Part shown: positions 27,681 to 35,610 of the stretch, one piece after another | Layout of the letters: every line of letters starts with the position of its first letter | Numbering within the stretch: the first letter of the stretch is position 1 | Translations under genes and position numbers: made by a program | Notes under the pieces: generated by a model | Seen by the model: only the letters and a program-made list of their open reading frames with translations | What the model was told of the DNA's origin: nothing | Databases searched by the model: none | Assembly (NCBI GenBank): GCA_937870825.1 | Contig: CALMZO010000151.1 | Coordinates: 1 to 64,000 of the forward strand | DNA: 64,000 bases | Origin: an uncultured Chloroflexota bacterium | GTDB taxonomy: Bacteria; Chloroflexota; Anaerolineae; UBA4142; SHND01 | Reading direction: 5' to 3'

Positions 27681-28532
27681 TTTCGTCAAGACGCAAAAGT
27701 AACCCAAGCGCGTATCCGGCACGTGCATTTCATAACGCGGCGCCACGGCATTCGCCTGTGCCAGAAATTCATCCACGGCAGTTTTCGCGCCGGTGGAAAA
27801 AAAATCGTAATCGTCCACAATGACAATGGCGCCGCGCGGCATGACGGTATCGAGAAAATTTAATGCGGTCTTGATGGGTTCGTAGAAATCAAAATCCACA
27901 TACGCACATGCGACCTGTGTGGGCAAATTTTGGGACTGGCGAAGTGTCTGTTCGATAAACCCGCGATGAATGGTAAAGCGCGTTGCCGGAAACGAAATCG
28001 CGGCGAGACGTTCAAGCACCGCATCCATCGGCGTCATCATCGTTCCCGTGTACGCCTCGATAGAGCCAAGCGAGAAAATGTCATCCTTGAGTTGGTCTTG
28101 AGGCGTGGGCGCGGGCAGTCCTTCGAACGAATCAAAGAGATGAAGATGTTTGGATGTCGACGCGAGCTCATTCGCGATCAATGCCGAAGTCTCACCTTGC
28201 GCAACGCCAAACTCACAAACATCGCCTTCCACCCATTTGGTTTTGCCGAGCGCGGTGAGAATATAGTACGCTTCGGATGGCGGCGTGCCCAAAAGCCGCG
28301 TCAGCAAACGGGGACGCATCGCATTGGGGGTGAGCAGTTCGCATCCTTCGATTTGATTGAGCGCGTATTCATAGGCAGCGGCGAGATTTTCAAAATTCTT
28401 GAAAACAAAATCACGCTGCACGTCGGGTGAAACGGCAGCGGGTCGCTTTGGCAGAGAGGTTTGCTTTGTGCGAATGAGCTGATACCCGCCCTGGGCAAGA
28501 ATGCGTTCAATGACTTTTTTTCCCAATTGCAT
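27675..28532 (-). CDS. TylF/MycF-like O-methyltransferase
   Basis: The only reverse-strand gene inside the polysaccharide locus. The likely start is ATG 28532 (MQLGKKVIERIL) with GGAG five bases upstream, giving 285 residues; the ORF track adds 69 residues of leader. Features are WVEGDVCEFGVAQGETS (SAM loop), HLFDSFEGLPAP, and ACAYVDFDFYEPIKTALNFL followed by IVIVDDYDF, which match the metal-dependent TylF/MycF sugar O-methyltransferases. Its own promoter faces that of the next GT4 gene. Confidence 0.9.
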   Translation of the reverse strand: MQLGKKVIERILAQGGYQLIRTKQTSLPKRPAAVSPDVQRDFVFKNFENLAAAYEYALNQIEGCELLTPNAMRPRLLTRLLGTPPSEAYYILTALGKTKWVEGDVCEFGVAQGETSALIANELASTSKHLHLFDSFEGLPAPTPQDQLKDDIFSLGSIEAYTGTMMTPMDAVLERLAAISFPATRFTIHRGFIEQTLRQSQNLPTQVACAYVDFDFYEPIKTALNFLDTVMPRGAIVIVDDYDFFSTGAKTAVDEFLAQANAVAPRYEMHVPDTRLGYFCVLTKL

Positions 28533-28657
28533 AACGGCTCCGGAAACGGGAGATGGATTTACCTGATGCATCATTAGCCAATTTGTTGTGCTTGCAATCT
28601 CGTTGGGACGCGGTCTCCAAAAGATTTTGGGACGCGTCCTTCCTGAGAGGTTGCAAT

Positions 28658-28685
28658 AGTATAATGTCGCTTTCAGTCTATCCAA
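28658..28685 (-). promoter_or_regulatory. Promoter for the TylF-like gene
   Basis: On the minus strand TTGGAT (28685-28680) and TATACT (28663-28658) are 16 bases apart, the same spacing as the main locus promoter. On the plus strand TATAAT at 28660-28665 overlaps it and may serve the divergent GT4 gene, though without a well-placed -35. Confidence 0.55.
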
Positions 28686-28738
28686 AACACAGATGACCCG
28701 CAGACCTTGCCGATTGGCATTCGACTTTTGATTCCTCA

Positions 28739-30001
28739 ATGAAAATCGCGTTTCAAACCTTCACACGTCCGACATGGATGGCGGGGATGGTCACGTTCCA
28801 AGATTTGCTCATTGCATTGAGAACATTGGATTCAGAACCGCTTGAACTGGATTTGGTGCAATGGGAAAATTCCCATGTGGAAGATTATGAATTGTTGCTG
28901 CCGTACGTTGACAAATGCATCACCGCAAAATTTCCAAAAACCAAACCTGACTTGCCGCCGCGCCCGCGTTCCAAAATTGAAAAGTCGAATGCGTTGAGCG
29001 CACGCGTACGCCGACGTCTCGCGCGCATTTTGGTGCCGCCGCCCGTTGTTCCGCCCCCCGCGCCCCCCGACGAAACAATGCGCGAGAATGGGGTGGACTG
29101 TGTGTTTTCGGTGGTGATGGAGCCCCGCCTTGATGTTTCAGTCCCGTTGATGGTCTGGATTTATGATGTACAGCATCACCACTTTCCCGAATTGCTTTCG
29201 GGGCGCGAACGCAGGGAACGCGACATGGTGCTAACACGCGAGAGCGAACGCGCCACGCGATTGATTGCAAAATCAACGAGCGTGGCGCAAGACGTGGAAC
29301 AATTCTTTCCGGGCGCGCGCGGCAAAGTGCGCATCCTGAATTGGGTCTCGCAAATTCCCGCGGGCGCGTATGACAACGCGCCCGCACACGTCGCGCGCAA
29401 ATACAATTTGCCCGAAACATTTTTTTATCTCCCCAACCAATTTTGGATGCACAAGAACCACACGCTCGTCGTCGACGCGCTGGAACGGCTGCGCGCGCGG
29501 AACGTCTACCCCGTTGTGGTTTGCACGGGCAAACCGCATGATGACCGCAATGCCGAGTACGTAGGTGAGTTGCTGAGTAAAATTTTCGCGCTCAACTTGC
29601 GCGAGCAATTCTTGGTTCTCGGTTCCGTGCCGCGCGCGGATGTATACGCGCTGATGCGACAATCTCTCGCCGTCTTGAATCCGTCACGTTTTGAGGGTTT
29701 TGGTTTGAGTGTGTCCGAAGCCAAGTCACTGGGCAAGCGCGTTCTTGTTTCGGACCTGCCTTCGCTGCGCGAACAGGATGCGCCGGGCGCGCGGTATTTC
29801 AACGGCAACGACGCGCAAGAACTCGCGGACAATTTGGAACAGTTGTGGCGAACGATTCCGCCGGGTCCGGATTTCGAATTGGAAGGGCAGGCACGCGCAG
29901 CCCTGCCTGCGCGCCAGCGCGCATTTGCGTCTAAATTTCTCGACGTGGCACGCGAAACCATACAGGCATTCCAGAATCAACGCGCGCAAGGGGCAGTGTA
30001 A
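28739..30001 (+). CDS. GT4 family glycosyltransferase (copy A of a paralogous pair)
   Basis: A 420-residue GT-B retaining transferase. The C-terminal half has ETFFYLPNQFWMHKNHTLVV, VLGSVPRADVYALMRQSLAV and LNPSRFEGFGLSVSEAKSLG, the last carrying the family E-x(7)-E-type donor site. The N-terminal half contains a Pro-rich insertion (RILVPPPVVPPPAPPDET) near residue 100. It closely resembles the GT4 at 35611 in layout and motifs. The stop overlaps the next start by one base. Confidence 0.9.
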   Translation: MKIAFQTFTRPTWMAGMVTFQDLLIALRTLDSEPLELDLVQWENSHVEDYELLLPYVDKCITAKFPKTKPDLPPRPRSKIEKSNALSARVRRRLARILVPPPVVPPPAPPDETMRENGVDCVFSVVMEPRLDVSVPLMVWIYDVQHHHFPELLSGRERRERDMVLTRESERATRLIAKSTSVAQDVEQFFPGARGKVRILNWVSQIPAGAYDNAPAHVARKYNLPETFFYLPNQFWMHKNHTLVVDALERLRARNVYPVVVCTGKPHDDRNAEYVGELLSKIFALNLREQFLVLGSVPRADVYALMRQSLAVLNPSRFEGFGLSVSEAKSLGKRVLVSDLPSLREQDAPGARYFNGNDAQELADNLEQLWRTIPPGPDFELEGQARAALPARQRAFASKFLDVARETIQAFQNQRAQGAV

Positions 30002-30861
30002 TGTCCGCTGCGCCTCTCATCACCATCGTCGTTACGAATGTGAATCAAGCGTCCACCTTGTCCGCGACGCTTGATTCGATTTTTTCTCAGGAGGAAGACG
30101 CGCTGGAATGTTTTGTTGTGGACGCGAGCGCGCAGGACAATGCGCTTGAAATTTTGCGTTCCTTTGAACCGCGCGGCTTGCACTGGGAACGCGTCGGGTG
30201 GGACGCGCAGACCGAAGCAATGAATCGCGCGTTTGCAAACGCGCGCGGCGAATTTTATTGGTGGCTTTCCGGCGCGGACAAATTGTGCCCGTGGGCAACG
30301 CGGCTCACGACCTTTGTGTTTCAAAACTTGCCGCAAGTGGAATGGCTGACTTCGGGGACGCCTTTGACATGGACGCCGCATCAATTGGCTGTGAGCGCAG
30401 GACTTGCCGACGGTTACACCGCGCGCGCATTTTACGCGGGACGCAATCTCAAAACGAGCGCGTATTTTCAATTTCCCATTTGGCGTAGCGGAACGGTGTG
30501 GCGGCGTTCGCTGTGGGAGAAAAGCGGCGCGCGCATCCGGGAGGCATTGAGCGAGGCAGGCGATTTTGAATTGTGGGCACGATTTTTTCAGCACGCGAAT
30601 TTACACACCCTAAACATTCCTATCGCGGGCCATCAAGCCGACGCGCTGCAATTGGATACGGACGCATACTGGCGGGCTGCCGCACAGCACTTGGCGCAAT
30701 ACAAAAAAATCACTGCGCCTCCAACATGGGTCCGCCGCGCGCAGGGGCAATTGGCGCGGCGGCTTCCTTCGCTCCGCACGCGCTTGATGCAGGGGGCACC
30801 GTTGGTTTGGATTTCGCCGCCCACGCTTGAATGCGGCATCGGCACACACTTTATCCTATGA
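30001..30861 (+). CDS. GT2 family glycosyltransferase
   Basis: A 286-residue GT-A enzyme and the most divergent member of the nearby GT2 array. ITIVVTNVNQASTLSATLDSI replaces the more usual TPSYNQ. CFVVDASAQDNALEIL has lost the standard D-G-G-S-T-D stretch, and WWLSGADKL stands where the D-x-D (SDD) site is expected. Downstream motifs TVWRRSLWEKSGARIRE and FELWARFFQHANL match the array. The altered sites may change donor use or reduce activity. Overlap with FkbM is 4 bases. Confidence 0.8.
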   Translation: MSAAPLITIVVTNVNQASTLSATLDSIFSQEEDALECFVVDASAQDNALEILRSFEPRGLHWERVGWDAQTEAMNRAFANARGEFYWWLSGADKLCPWATRLTTFVFQNLPQVEWLTSGTPLTWTPHQLAVSAGLADGYTARAFYAGRNLKTSAYFQFPIWRSGTVWRRSLWEKSGARIREALSEAGDFELWARFFQHANLHTLNIPIAGHQADALQLDTDAYWRAAAQHLAQYKKITAPPTWVRRAQGQLARRLPSLRTRLMQGAPLVWISPPTLECGIGTHFIL

Positions 30862-31703
30862 ACATGTTCAAGTCCGGCGTCAACGCGCTGCTCGCAAGAT
30901 TTGGGTTCGAACTGCGACGCAAACCATCCGCTCTCGCCGTTGCAACGCCAACGAAAACGATTCGTTCCGTTGCGCGCGCGTCATTCGTCGAGGGGCTTGC
31001 CCAGGTCAAGCAAGTCGGTTTTGAACCTGCCACCATCGTGGATGTCGGCGCCGCGCACGGAAATTTTACACGCGCCTGTCTGTCGCTCTTTCCAAGTGGG
31101 CGTTATCTTGTGGTTGAACCGTTGATTGAATTTCGCGCGGGACTGCAAGCGCTCGCATCGGAACACCCAAACGTAACTTTTGAAAACGTTGCCGCGGGCA
31201 CGCAAGACGGCACGGCGACGTTTCATGTGCATCGCGATTGGGACGGCTCGTCGCTCTACCGTGAAACCGAGGGCGCGCAGGTGGACGGCGTAGAACGCAC
31301 CGTGCCGCTGCGCTCGCTCGATTCGTTGGCGGCGCAGTATCAATTGCCCGCGCCGTACTTGATAAAGGTGGATGTGCAAGGGGCAGAACTCGACGTGCTG
31401 CGCGGCGGATTGAACACTCTGCGCGGATGCGAGTACGTTTTGCTCGAAGTCGCCATGTACCAGTTCTTTGTCGGCGGTCCGCAATTCGCGGATGTGGTGG
31501 AATTTATGCACGCGCGAAATTTTGCCGCGTACGACATTTTTGGTACGCTGTACCGTCCGCTTGACAATGCCTTGTCACAGGTTGACATGGCGTTCGTGCG
31601 CGCGGACGGAATTTTTCGACAGCACCACATTTACGCGACACCCGAGCAGCGCTCCGCGCAAAACCAACAATTTGAGGCATACCACAAGAATCAACTCGAG
31701 TAA
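30858..31703 (+). CDS. FkbM-family methyltransferase (second copy)
   Basis: A 281-residue SAM-dependent methyltransferase, starting at ATG 30858 (MNMFKSGVN). TIVDVGAAHGNFTRACL is the SAM loop, LVVEPLIEFRAGLQAL the acidic residue region, and LIKVDVQGAELDVLRGGL the FkbM signature. YVLLEVAMYQFFVGG and the tail FAAYDIFGTLYRPLDNALSQVD are typical of glycan-locus FkbM enzymes. The second copy suggests at least two O-methylation sites or steps. Confidence 0.9.
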   Translation: MNMFKSGVNALLARFGFELRRKPSALAVATPTKTIRSVARASFVEGLAQVKQVGFEPATIVDVGAAHGNFTRACLSLFPSGRYLVVEPLIEFRAGLQALASEHPNVTFENVAAGTQDGTATFHVHRDWDGSSLYRETEGAQVDGVERTVPLRSLDSLAAQYQLPAPYLIKVDVQGAELDVLRGGLNTLRGCEYVLLEVAMYQFFVGGPQFADVVEFMHARNFAAYDIFGTLYRPLDNALSQVDMAFVRADGIFRQHHIYATPEQRSAQNQQFEAYHKNQLE

Positions 31704-31704
31704 T

Positions 31705-32577
31705 ATGGCAACGCTCACACACTTTCCAAAGATTTCCATCGTCACCCCGTCGTACAATCAGGGACAATTTCTGGAAGCGACGATTTGTTCGATTCTTGAC
31801 CAGAACTATCCGAACCTCGAATACATCATCATGGACGGCGGTTCGACGGACAACAGCGTCGCGATTATTCGGAAATACGAAAAGCATCTTGCGTACTGGC
31901 AAAGCCATAAAGACCGTGGACAGAATCACGCCATCACCGAAGGTTTCAAGCACGCCACAGGGCAAATTTACGCCTATCTCAATTCAGACGACAAATACAT
32001 GCCGTGGGCGTTCCGCACCGTCGCACAGATTTTCAACGAGTTTCCCAAGATTCAATGGCTGACGTCGCGCACGCTTGTAGTATGGAATGCCGAGGGCCTA
32101 CCCGCTCAGGTTTATCCGGCGGTGCATTATTCGCGCACATGGTTTTATCGCGGCTGGTCAACACGCGTGTTTCCCGGACAGAGCGGCTGGATTCAACAAG
32201 AAGGAACATTTTGGACGCCGTGGTTATGGGAAAAAGCGGGCGCGCGTATGGACGAAAGTTTGTATCTTGCCGGTGACTTTGAACTCTGGGCGCGCTTTTG
32301 GCAGCACGCCGATTTGGTCACGACGGACATTCCGCTTGCGGGCTTTCGACAGCACGGCAAAAATAAAACGACGCCGGAGGAATATCTCCAGGTCTGTCGC
32401 CAGGTGCTGCGTCAGTATCCCAATTCCTCTGTGCACAACCTGTACAAACGCTGGTTGCTGCAGCTCCTCTTGCGCTTCGCCAAGCGCGGCGGGAAACGCT
32501 GGGGCAGTCGAGTCAATTTCGTTCGGTATAATCAGTTCACGCAAAAGTGGACGTATCACTCTCACTATGTCATCTGA
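31705..32577 (+). CDS. GT2 glycosyltransferase, member of tandem array (repeat copy 1)
   Basis: A 290-residue inverting GT-A enzyme. Start ATG 31705 (MATLTHFPKISIVTPSYNQ) lies one base after the FkbM stop. IIMDGGSTDNS binds the nucleotide and AYLNSDDKYMP gives the D-D site. QQEGTFWTPWLWEKAGARMDE and DFELWARFWQHADL form the acceptor half. Bases 31732-31951, coding for the nucleotide-binding half, are identical to those of the next gene. It overlaps that gene by 11 bases. Confidence 0.92.
   Translation: MATLTHFPKISIVTPSYNQGQFLEATICSILDQNYPNLEYIIMDGGSTDNSVAIIRKYEKHLAYWQSHKDRGQNHAITEGFKHATGQIYAYLNSDDKYMPWAFRTVAQIFNEFPKIQWLTSRTLVVWNAEGLPAQVYPAVHYSRTWFYRGWSTRVFPGQSGWIQQEGTFWTPWLWEKAGARMDESLYLAGDFELWARFWQHADLVTTDIPLAGFRQHGKNKTTPEEYLQVCRQVLRQYPNSSVHNLYKRWLLQLLLRFAKRGGKRWGSRVNFVRYNQFTQKWTYHSHYVI
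31732..31951 (+). repeat. 220-bp perfect direct repeat, copy 1
   Basis: Identical base for base to 32588-32807 (offset 856). It runs from the ATTTCCATC of the first strand to TTTCAAGC after the GFK codons. Similarity drops sharply on both sides. Confidence 0.97.
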
Positions 32578-33433
32578 ACTTCCGCGAATTTCCATCGTCA
32601 CCCCGTCGTACAATCAGGGACAATTTCTGGAAGCGACGATTTGTTCGATTCTTGACCAGAACTATCCGAACCTCGAATACATCATCATGGACGGCGGTTC
32701 GACGGACAACAGCGTCGCGATTATTCGGAAATACGAAAAGCATCTTGCGTACTGGCAAAGCCATAAAGACCGTGGACAGAATCACGCCATCACCGAAGGT
32801 TTCAAGCGCGCTACGGGTGAGATTTTTGGTTATCTGAATTCGGATGATATCCATTTGCCGTGGACGCTTGCCATCGTCGGAAATATTCTGGCGAGTTTGC
32901 CGGAAGTGGAATGGCTCACACCGCGCGTGACGATGGTCATCGACGCGGATGGCGACCCGTTGACAACCAATCACGCGATTGCGCACACGCGTTTGCGTTT
33001 TTACAGCGGCGTTACACTCGGCAATTTTTTTGGCGAGAGCGGCTGGATTCAACAGGAAGGGACATTTTGGCGGCGTTCGTTGTGGGAAAAAGCCGGCGCG
33101 CACGTGGCAGAGGACGCGTATCGCACCGGCGATTTTGAATTGTGGGCGCGTTTCTTTCAACACAGTTTGTTGACCACCACGCAAATCCCGCTCGCCGCGT
33201 TTCGTTGGCATGGAGGAAACAAAACACAGCTCGACCTTACGGTGGCGGAGAGCCGAAAAATTCTTCAAGCTTACCCGCACGAACGCCGATACAGCCACAC
33301 CAAATTTCGGTTCATGCGCTGGCTCCATGCACGCACCGGGCGTTTCATAAATCGTTTTGGCTCGCGCCAGTGCCATGTCGAGTACGACCTACCGACCGGA
33401 ACATGGCGGCGGCACTGCACCAATATCTTTTGA
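32567..33433 (+). CDS. GT2 glycosyltransferase, member of tandem array (repeat copy 2)
   Basis: A 288-residue sister of the preceding gene. Start ATG 32567 (MSSELPRISIVTPSYNQ). The N-terminal ~80 residues are identical to the sister enzyme (nucleotide-binding half), after which it diverges: GYLNSDDIHLPWTL, WLTPRVTMVIDADGDPL, WRRSLWEKAGAHVAED. This fits a shared donor and different acceptors. The ORF track start is about 480 bases too early. Confidence 0.92.
   Translation: MSSELPRISIVTPSYNQGQFLEATICSILDQNYPNLEYIIMDGGSTDNSVAIIRKYEKHLAYWQSHKDRGQNHAITEGFKRATGEIFGYLNSDDIHLPWTLAIVGNILASLPEVEWLTPRVTMVIDADGDPLTTNHAIAHTRLRFYSGVTLGNFFGESGWIQQEGTFWRRSLWEKAGAHVAEDAYRTGDFELWARFFQHSLLTTTQIPLAAFRWHGGNKTQLDLTVAESRKILQAYPHERRYSHTKFRFMRWLHARTGRFINRFGSRQCHVEYDLPTGTWRRHCTNIF
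32588..32807 (+). repeat. 220-bp perfect direct repeat, copy 2
   Basis: Second copy of the repeat at 31732-31951. It lies in the same position and reading frame of the adjacent GT2 gene. Confidence 0.97.
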
Positions 33434-33439
33434 ATCGTT

Positions 33440-34312
33440 GTGACAAATTCTTTACCTCTCGTCTCCATTGTCACACCCTCGTACAATCAAGCCGAGTTCT
33501 TGCAAGAGACGATGCGTTCGATTTTGGAGCAGGACTATCCGAATATCGAATACATCGTGATAGACGGCGGTTCGACCGACGGGAGTGTGGACCGTATCAA
33601 AAGCTACGCGCAGCGGCTCACGTATTGGGAGAGTGCGCCCGACGACGGACAGTACGACGCGATTCAAAAAGGGTTCGCGCGGGCGCGCGGCGAAATCATG
33701 GGCTGGCTCAATTCCGATGATAAACTCTGCCCCTGGGCGATTCGCACGTTTGTCACTGTGTTTCGACAATGTCCCCAAATTGAATGGCTTACCAGCGCGG
33801 AACAGATTTTTTGGTCGCGCGCCGGATTTCCCGCGCACTTGTGGCGCATCGACGGGTACGCGCGCAACGCGTTTTTTCGCGGGCGCAATTTGGACCGGGA
33901 CCATTACTTTCGTTTTCACACGATGCAAGAGGTAACGTATTGGCGGCGTTCGCTGTGGGAAAAAAGCGGTGCGCACATGGACACCTCGCTGCGGCTCGCG
34001 GGCGATTTCGAATTGTGGTCGCGTTTTTGGCAGCACGCGCCTTTGGCGACGATGAACGCGCTCGTCGGCGGTTATCGCATGTATCACGGCACCAAGTCCG
34101 TTTCGCATTACGAAAAATATCTTGCCGAAGCGCGCCAAGTTTTGAAACGATATGGTGAACCACCGTCGCCATCCCCGCACAGCGTTCGTTGGCGTGACCG
34201 CGTACGCAAACGTTTTCCCTTTCTCGCGCCTTATGTCGCAGAAAAATCACTGCACGTTGAAATGGACCCGCGTACCGAAACATGCCGGGTGTCCAATCGT
34301 TATATCGTCTAG
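33440..34312 (+). CDS. GT2 glycosyltransferase, member of tandem array
   Basis: A 290-residue GT-A enzyme starting with GTG (MTNSLPLVSIVTPSYNQAEF). IVIDGGSTDGSVDRI and GWLNSDDKLCPWAI give the donor and metal sites. Its acceptor half (TYWRRSLWEKSGAHMD, DFELWSRFWQHAPL) clearly belongs to the same family as the two preceding genes, but there is no long identical DNA. Six bases separate it from its neighbour. It probably adds another residue to the same chain. Confidence 0.9.
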   Translation: MTNSLPLVSIVTPSYNQAEFLQETMRSILEQDYPNIEYIVIDGGSTDGSVDRIKSYAQRLTYWESAPDDGQYDAIQKGFARARGEIMGWLNSDDKLCPWAIRTFVTVFRQCPQIEWLTSAEQIFWSRAGFPAHLWRIDGYARNAFFRGRNLDRDHYFRFHTMQEVTYWRRSLWEKSGAHMDTSLRLAGDFELWSRFWQHAPLATMNALVGGYRMYHGTKSVSHYEKYLAEARQVLKRYGEPPSPSPHSVRWRDRVRKRFPFLAPYVAEKSLHVEMDPRTETCRVSNRYIV

Positions 34313-34321
34313 AATTTTTTT

Positions 34322-35551
34322 ATGAAGCGCGTTTTGATTTTCTTTCCACACAATCTTTTTCCACCGCGTTCGGGCGCGCATCAGCGCTGTGCGCAAATGA
34401 TGCAAGGATTTCACGCGCTCGGCGCAGAGGTTACGCTTGCGAGTTCGACCTACACATCCGAGACGCTTTGGCGCGCTGTGACCTCGACGGAATTGCAAAC
34501 GGCGGGCATTTCACAGTTGCGGATTCATCAATCCACAATTTGGGACCGGCGCTATGTCAAATACATGCACAAGCTCTATCAGACACTGCACCGCCAACCA
34601 CCGCTCGATTCCTTTCATTACGCCCCGCCCGGACTGCGCCGCTGGTTTCAAAACCTCGTTCAAGAGCTAGAACCGCATGTCATCATCGTCAATTATGCGT
34701 TTTGGGGCGGGCTCATCAACGCGGCAATGCAAAAATCCAGCGTAACCGTGATGGATACTCTTGACCTTGTTTCGTTGTATCGTCCGCGTTTTCTCGTCAT
34801 GGAGCAGTATCTTCCCCCCCCCCCAATTTCACCATTTGGCATTGACCCCAAATTTTTACGTGAAGATTTTTTTGACGCGTTCGATTTTCGCGTCTCGGCT
34901 CAAGAGTTTGCCATCTTTGACCGCTTTCGCTACACCATCGCGATTACACGCGCCGACGCGGAACTTGTCTCCAAAAACACCTCGCGCACACGCGTCCTGA
35001 CCATTCCGATGACGCAGGAAATTTGCGCGCTTGACAATCAATATGACGGCGCGGCGTTATTCACCCCCGGGCGCAATCCGTTCAACATACAGGGCTATTT
35101 GTATTTTGCCGCGCGCGTGCTGCCGCGTGTTCTCGAATCCGAACCCAACTTTTGTTTGCACGTCACCGGCGCCGTGTGCGACGATTTACGCGCGGTCCCG
35201 GGAATTGCACTGCGCGGCTTCCTTCCCGATTTGCTTTCAGAGTACACACACGCGCGCTTTCTCATTTGCCCCATCCTCGGCAAGACCGGACAGCAAATCA
35301 AAATCGTCCAAGCAATGGCACACGGCGTTCCCGTCATTGCGACACGCGCAGCGGCGGAAGGTTCGCCCATTCGTCACGGCGAAAACGGACTTGTCGCGCG
35401 CGACGCGAACGAATTCGCCGAACATGTTCTCACACTCTGGCGCGACCGCGCGTTATGCCAAACAATGGGGCAAGCCGCGCGCGAAACGATTGCGCGCGAA
35501 TTTTCGCAAACGCTGCTGGTACAACAAATTGCACCCCTGCTGGACGGATGA
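34322..35551 (+). CDS. GT4-like glycosyltransferase containing a poly(C) tract
   Basis: A 409-residue GT-B enzyme. The N-terminal domain has LIFFPHNLFPPRSGAHQR (substrate side), and the C-terminal domain has LPDLLSEYTHARFLICPI and GQQIKIVQAMAHGVPVIAT. The expected E-x(7)-E region is replaced by I-K-I-V-Q-A-M-A-H-G. Near residue 165 eleven consecutive Cs encode LPPPPISP in the middle of the N-terminal half. Gain or loss of one C would put a stop within about 60 codons and remove the donor-binding domain. Confidence 0.85.
   Translation: MKRVLIFFPHNLFPPRSGAHQRCAQMMQGFHALGAEVTLASSTYTSETLWRAVTSTELQTAGISQLRIHQSTIWDRRYVKYMHKLYQTLHRQPPLDSFHYAPPGLRRWFQNLVQELEPHVIIVNYAFWGGLINAAMQKSSVTVMDTLDLVSLYRPRFLVMEQYLPPPPISPFGIDPKFLREDFFDAFDFRVSAQEFAIFDRFRYTIAITRADAELVSKNTSRTRVLTIPMTQEICALDNQYDGAALFTPGRNPFNIQGYLYFAARVLPRVLESEPNFCLHVTGAVCDDLRAVPGIALRGFLPDLLSEYTHARFLICPILGKTGQQIKIVQAMAHGVPVIATRAAAEGSPIRHGENGLVARDANEFAEHVLTLWRDRALCQTMGQAARETIAREFSQTLLVQQIAPLLDG
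34814..34824 (+). repeat. Poly(C) tract of 11 inside the GT4 gene
   Basis: Eleven consecutive Cs encode four Pro codons (the last is CCA). It is the longest homopolymer I noticed in the window. Confidence 0.95.
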
Positions 35552-35610
35552 GCCCTGCAACCGCAATGAAACCAGTGCAGCCTTAAACAAGCTCTTGTGA
35601 GTCGCGCACA

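Noticed and set aside
29030-29075. C-rich stretch in the GT4 gene at 28739 as a further phase-variable tract
   Set aside because: The C runs there are only six long and interrupted by G, so slippage is not expected at a notable rate.
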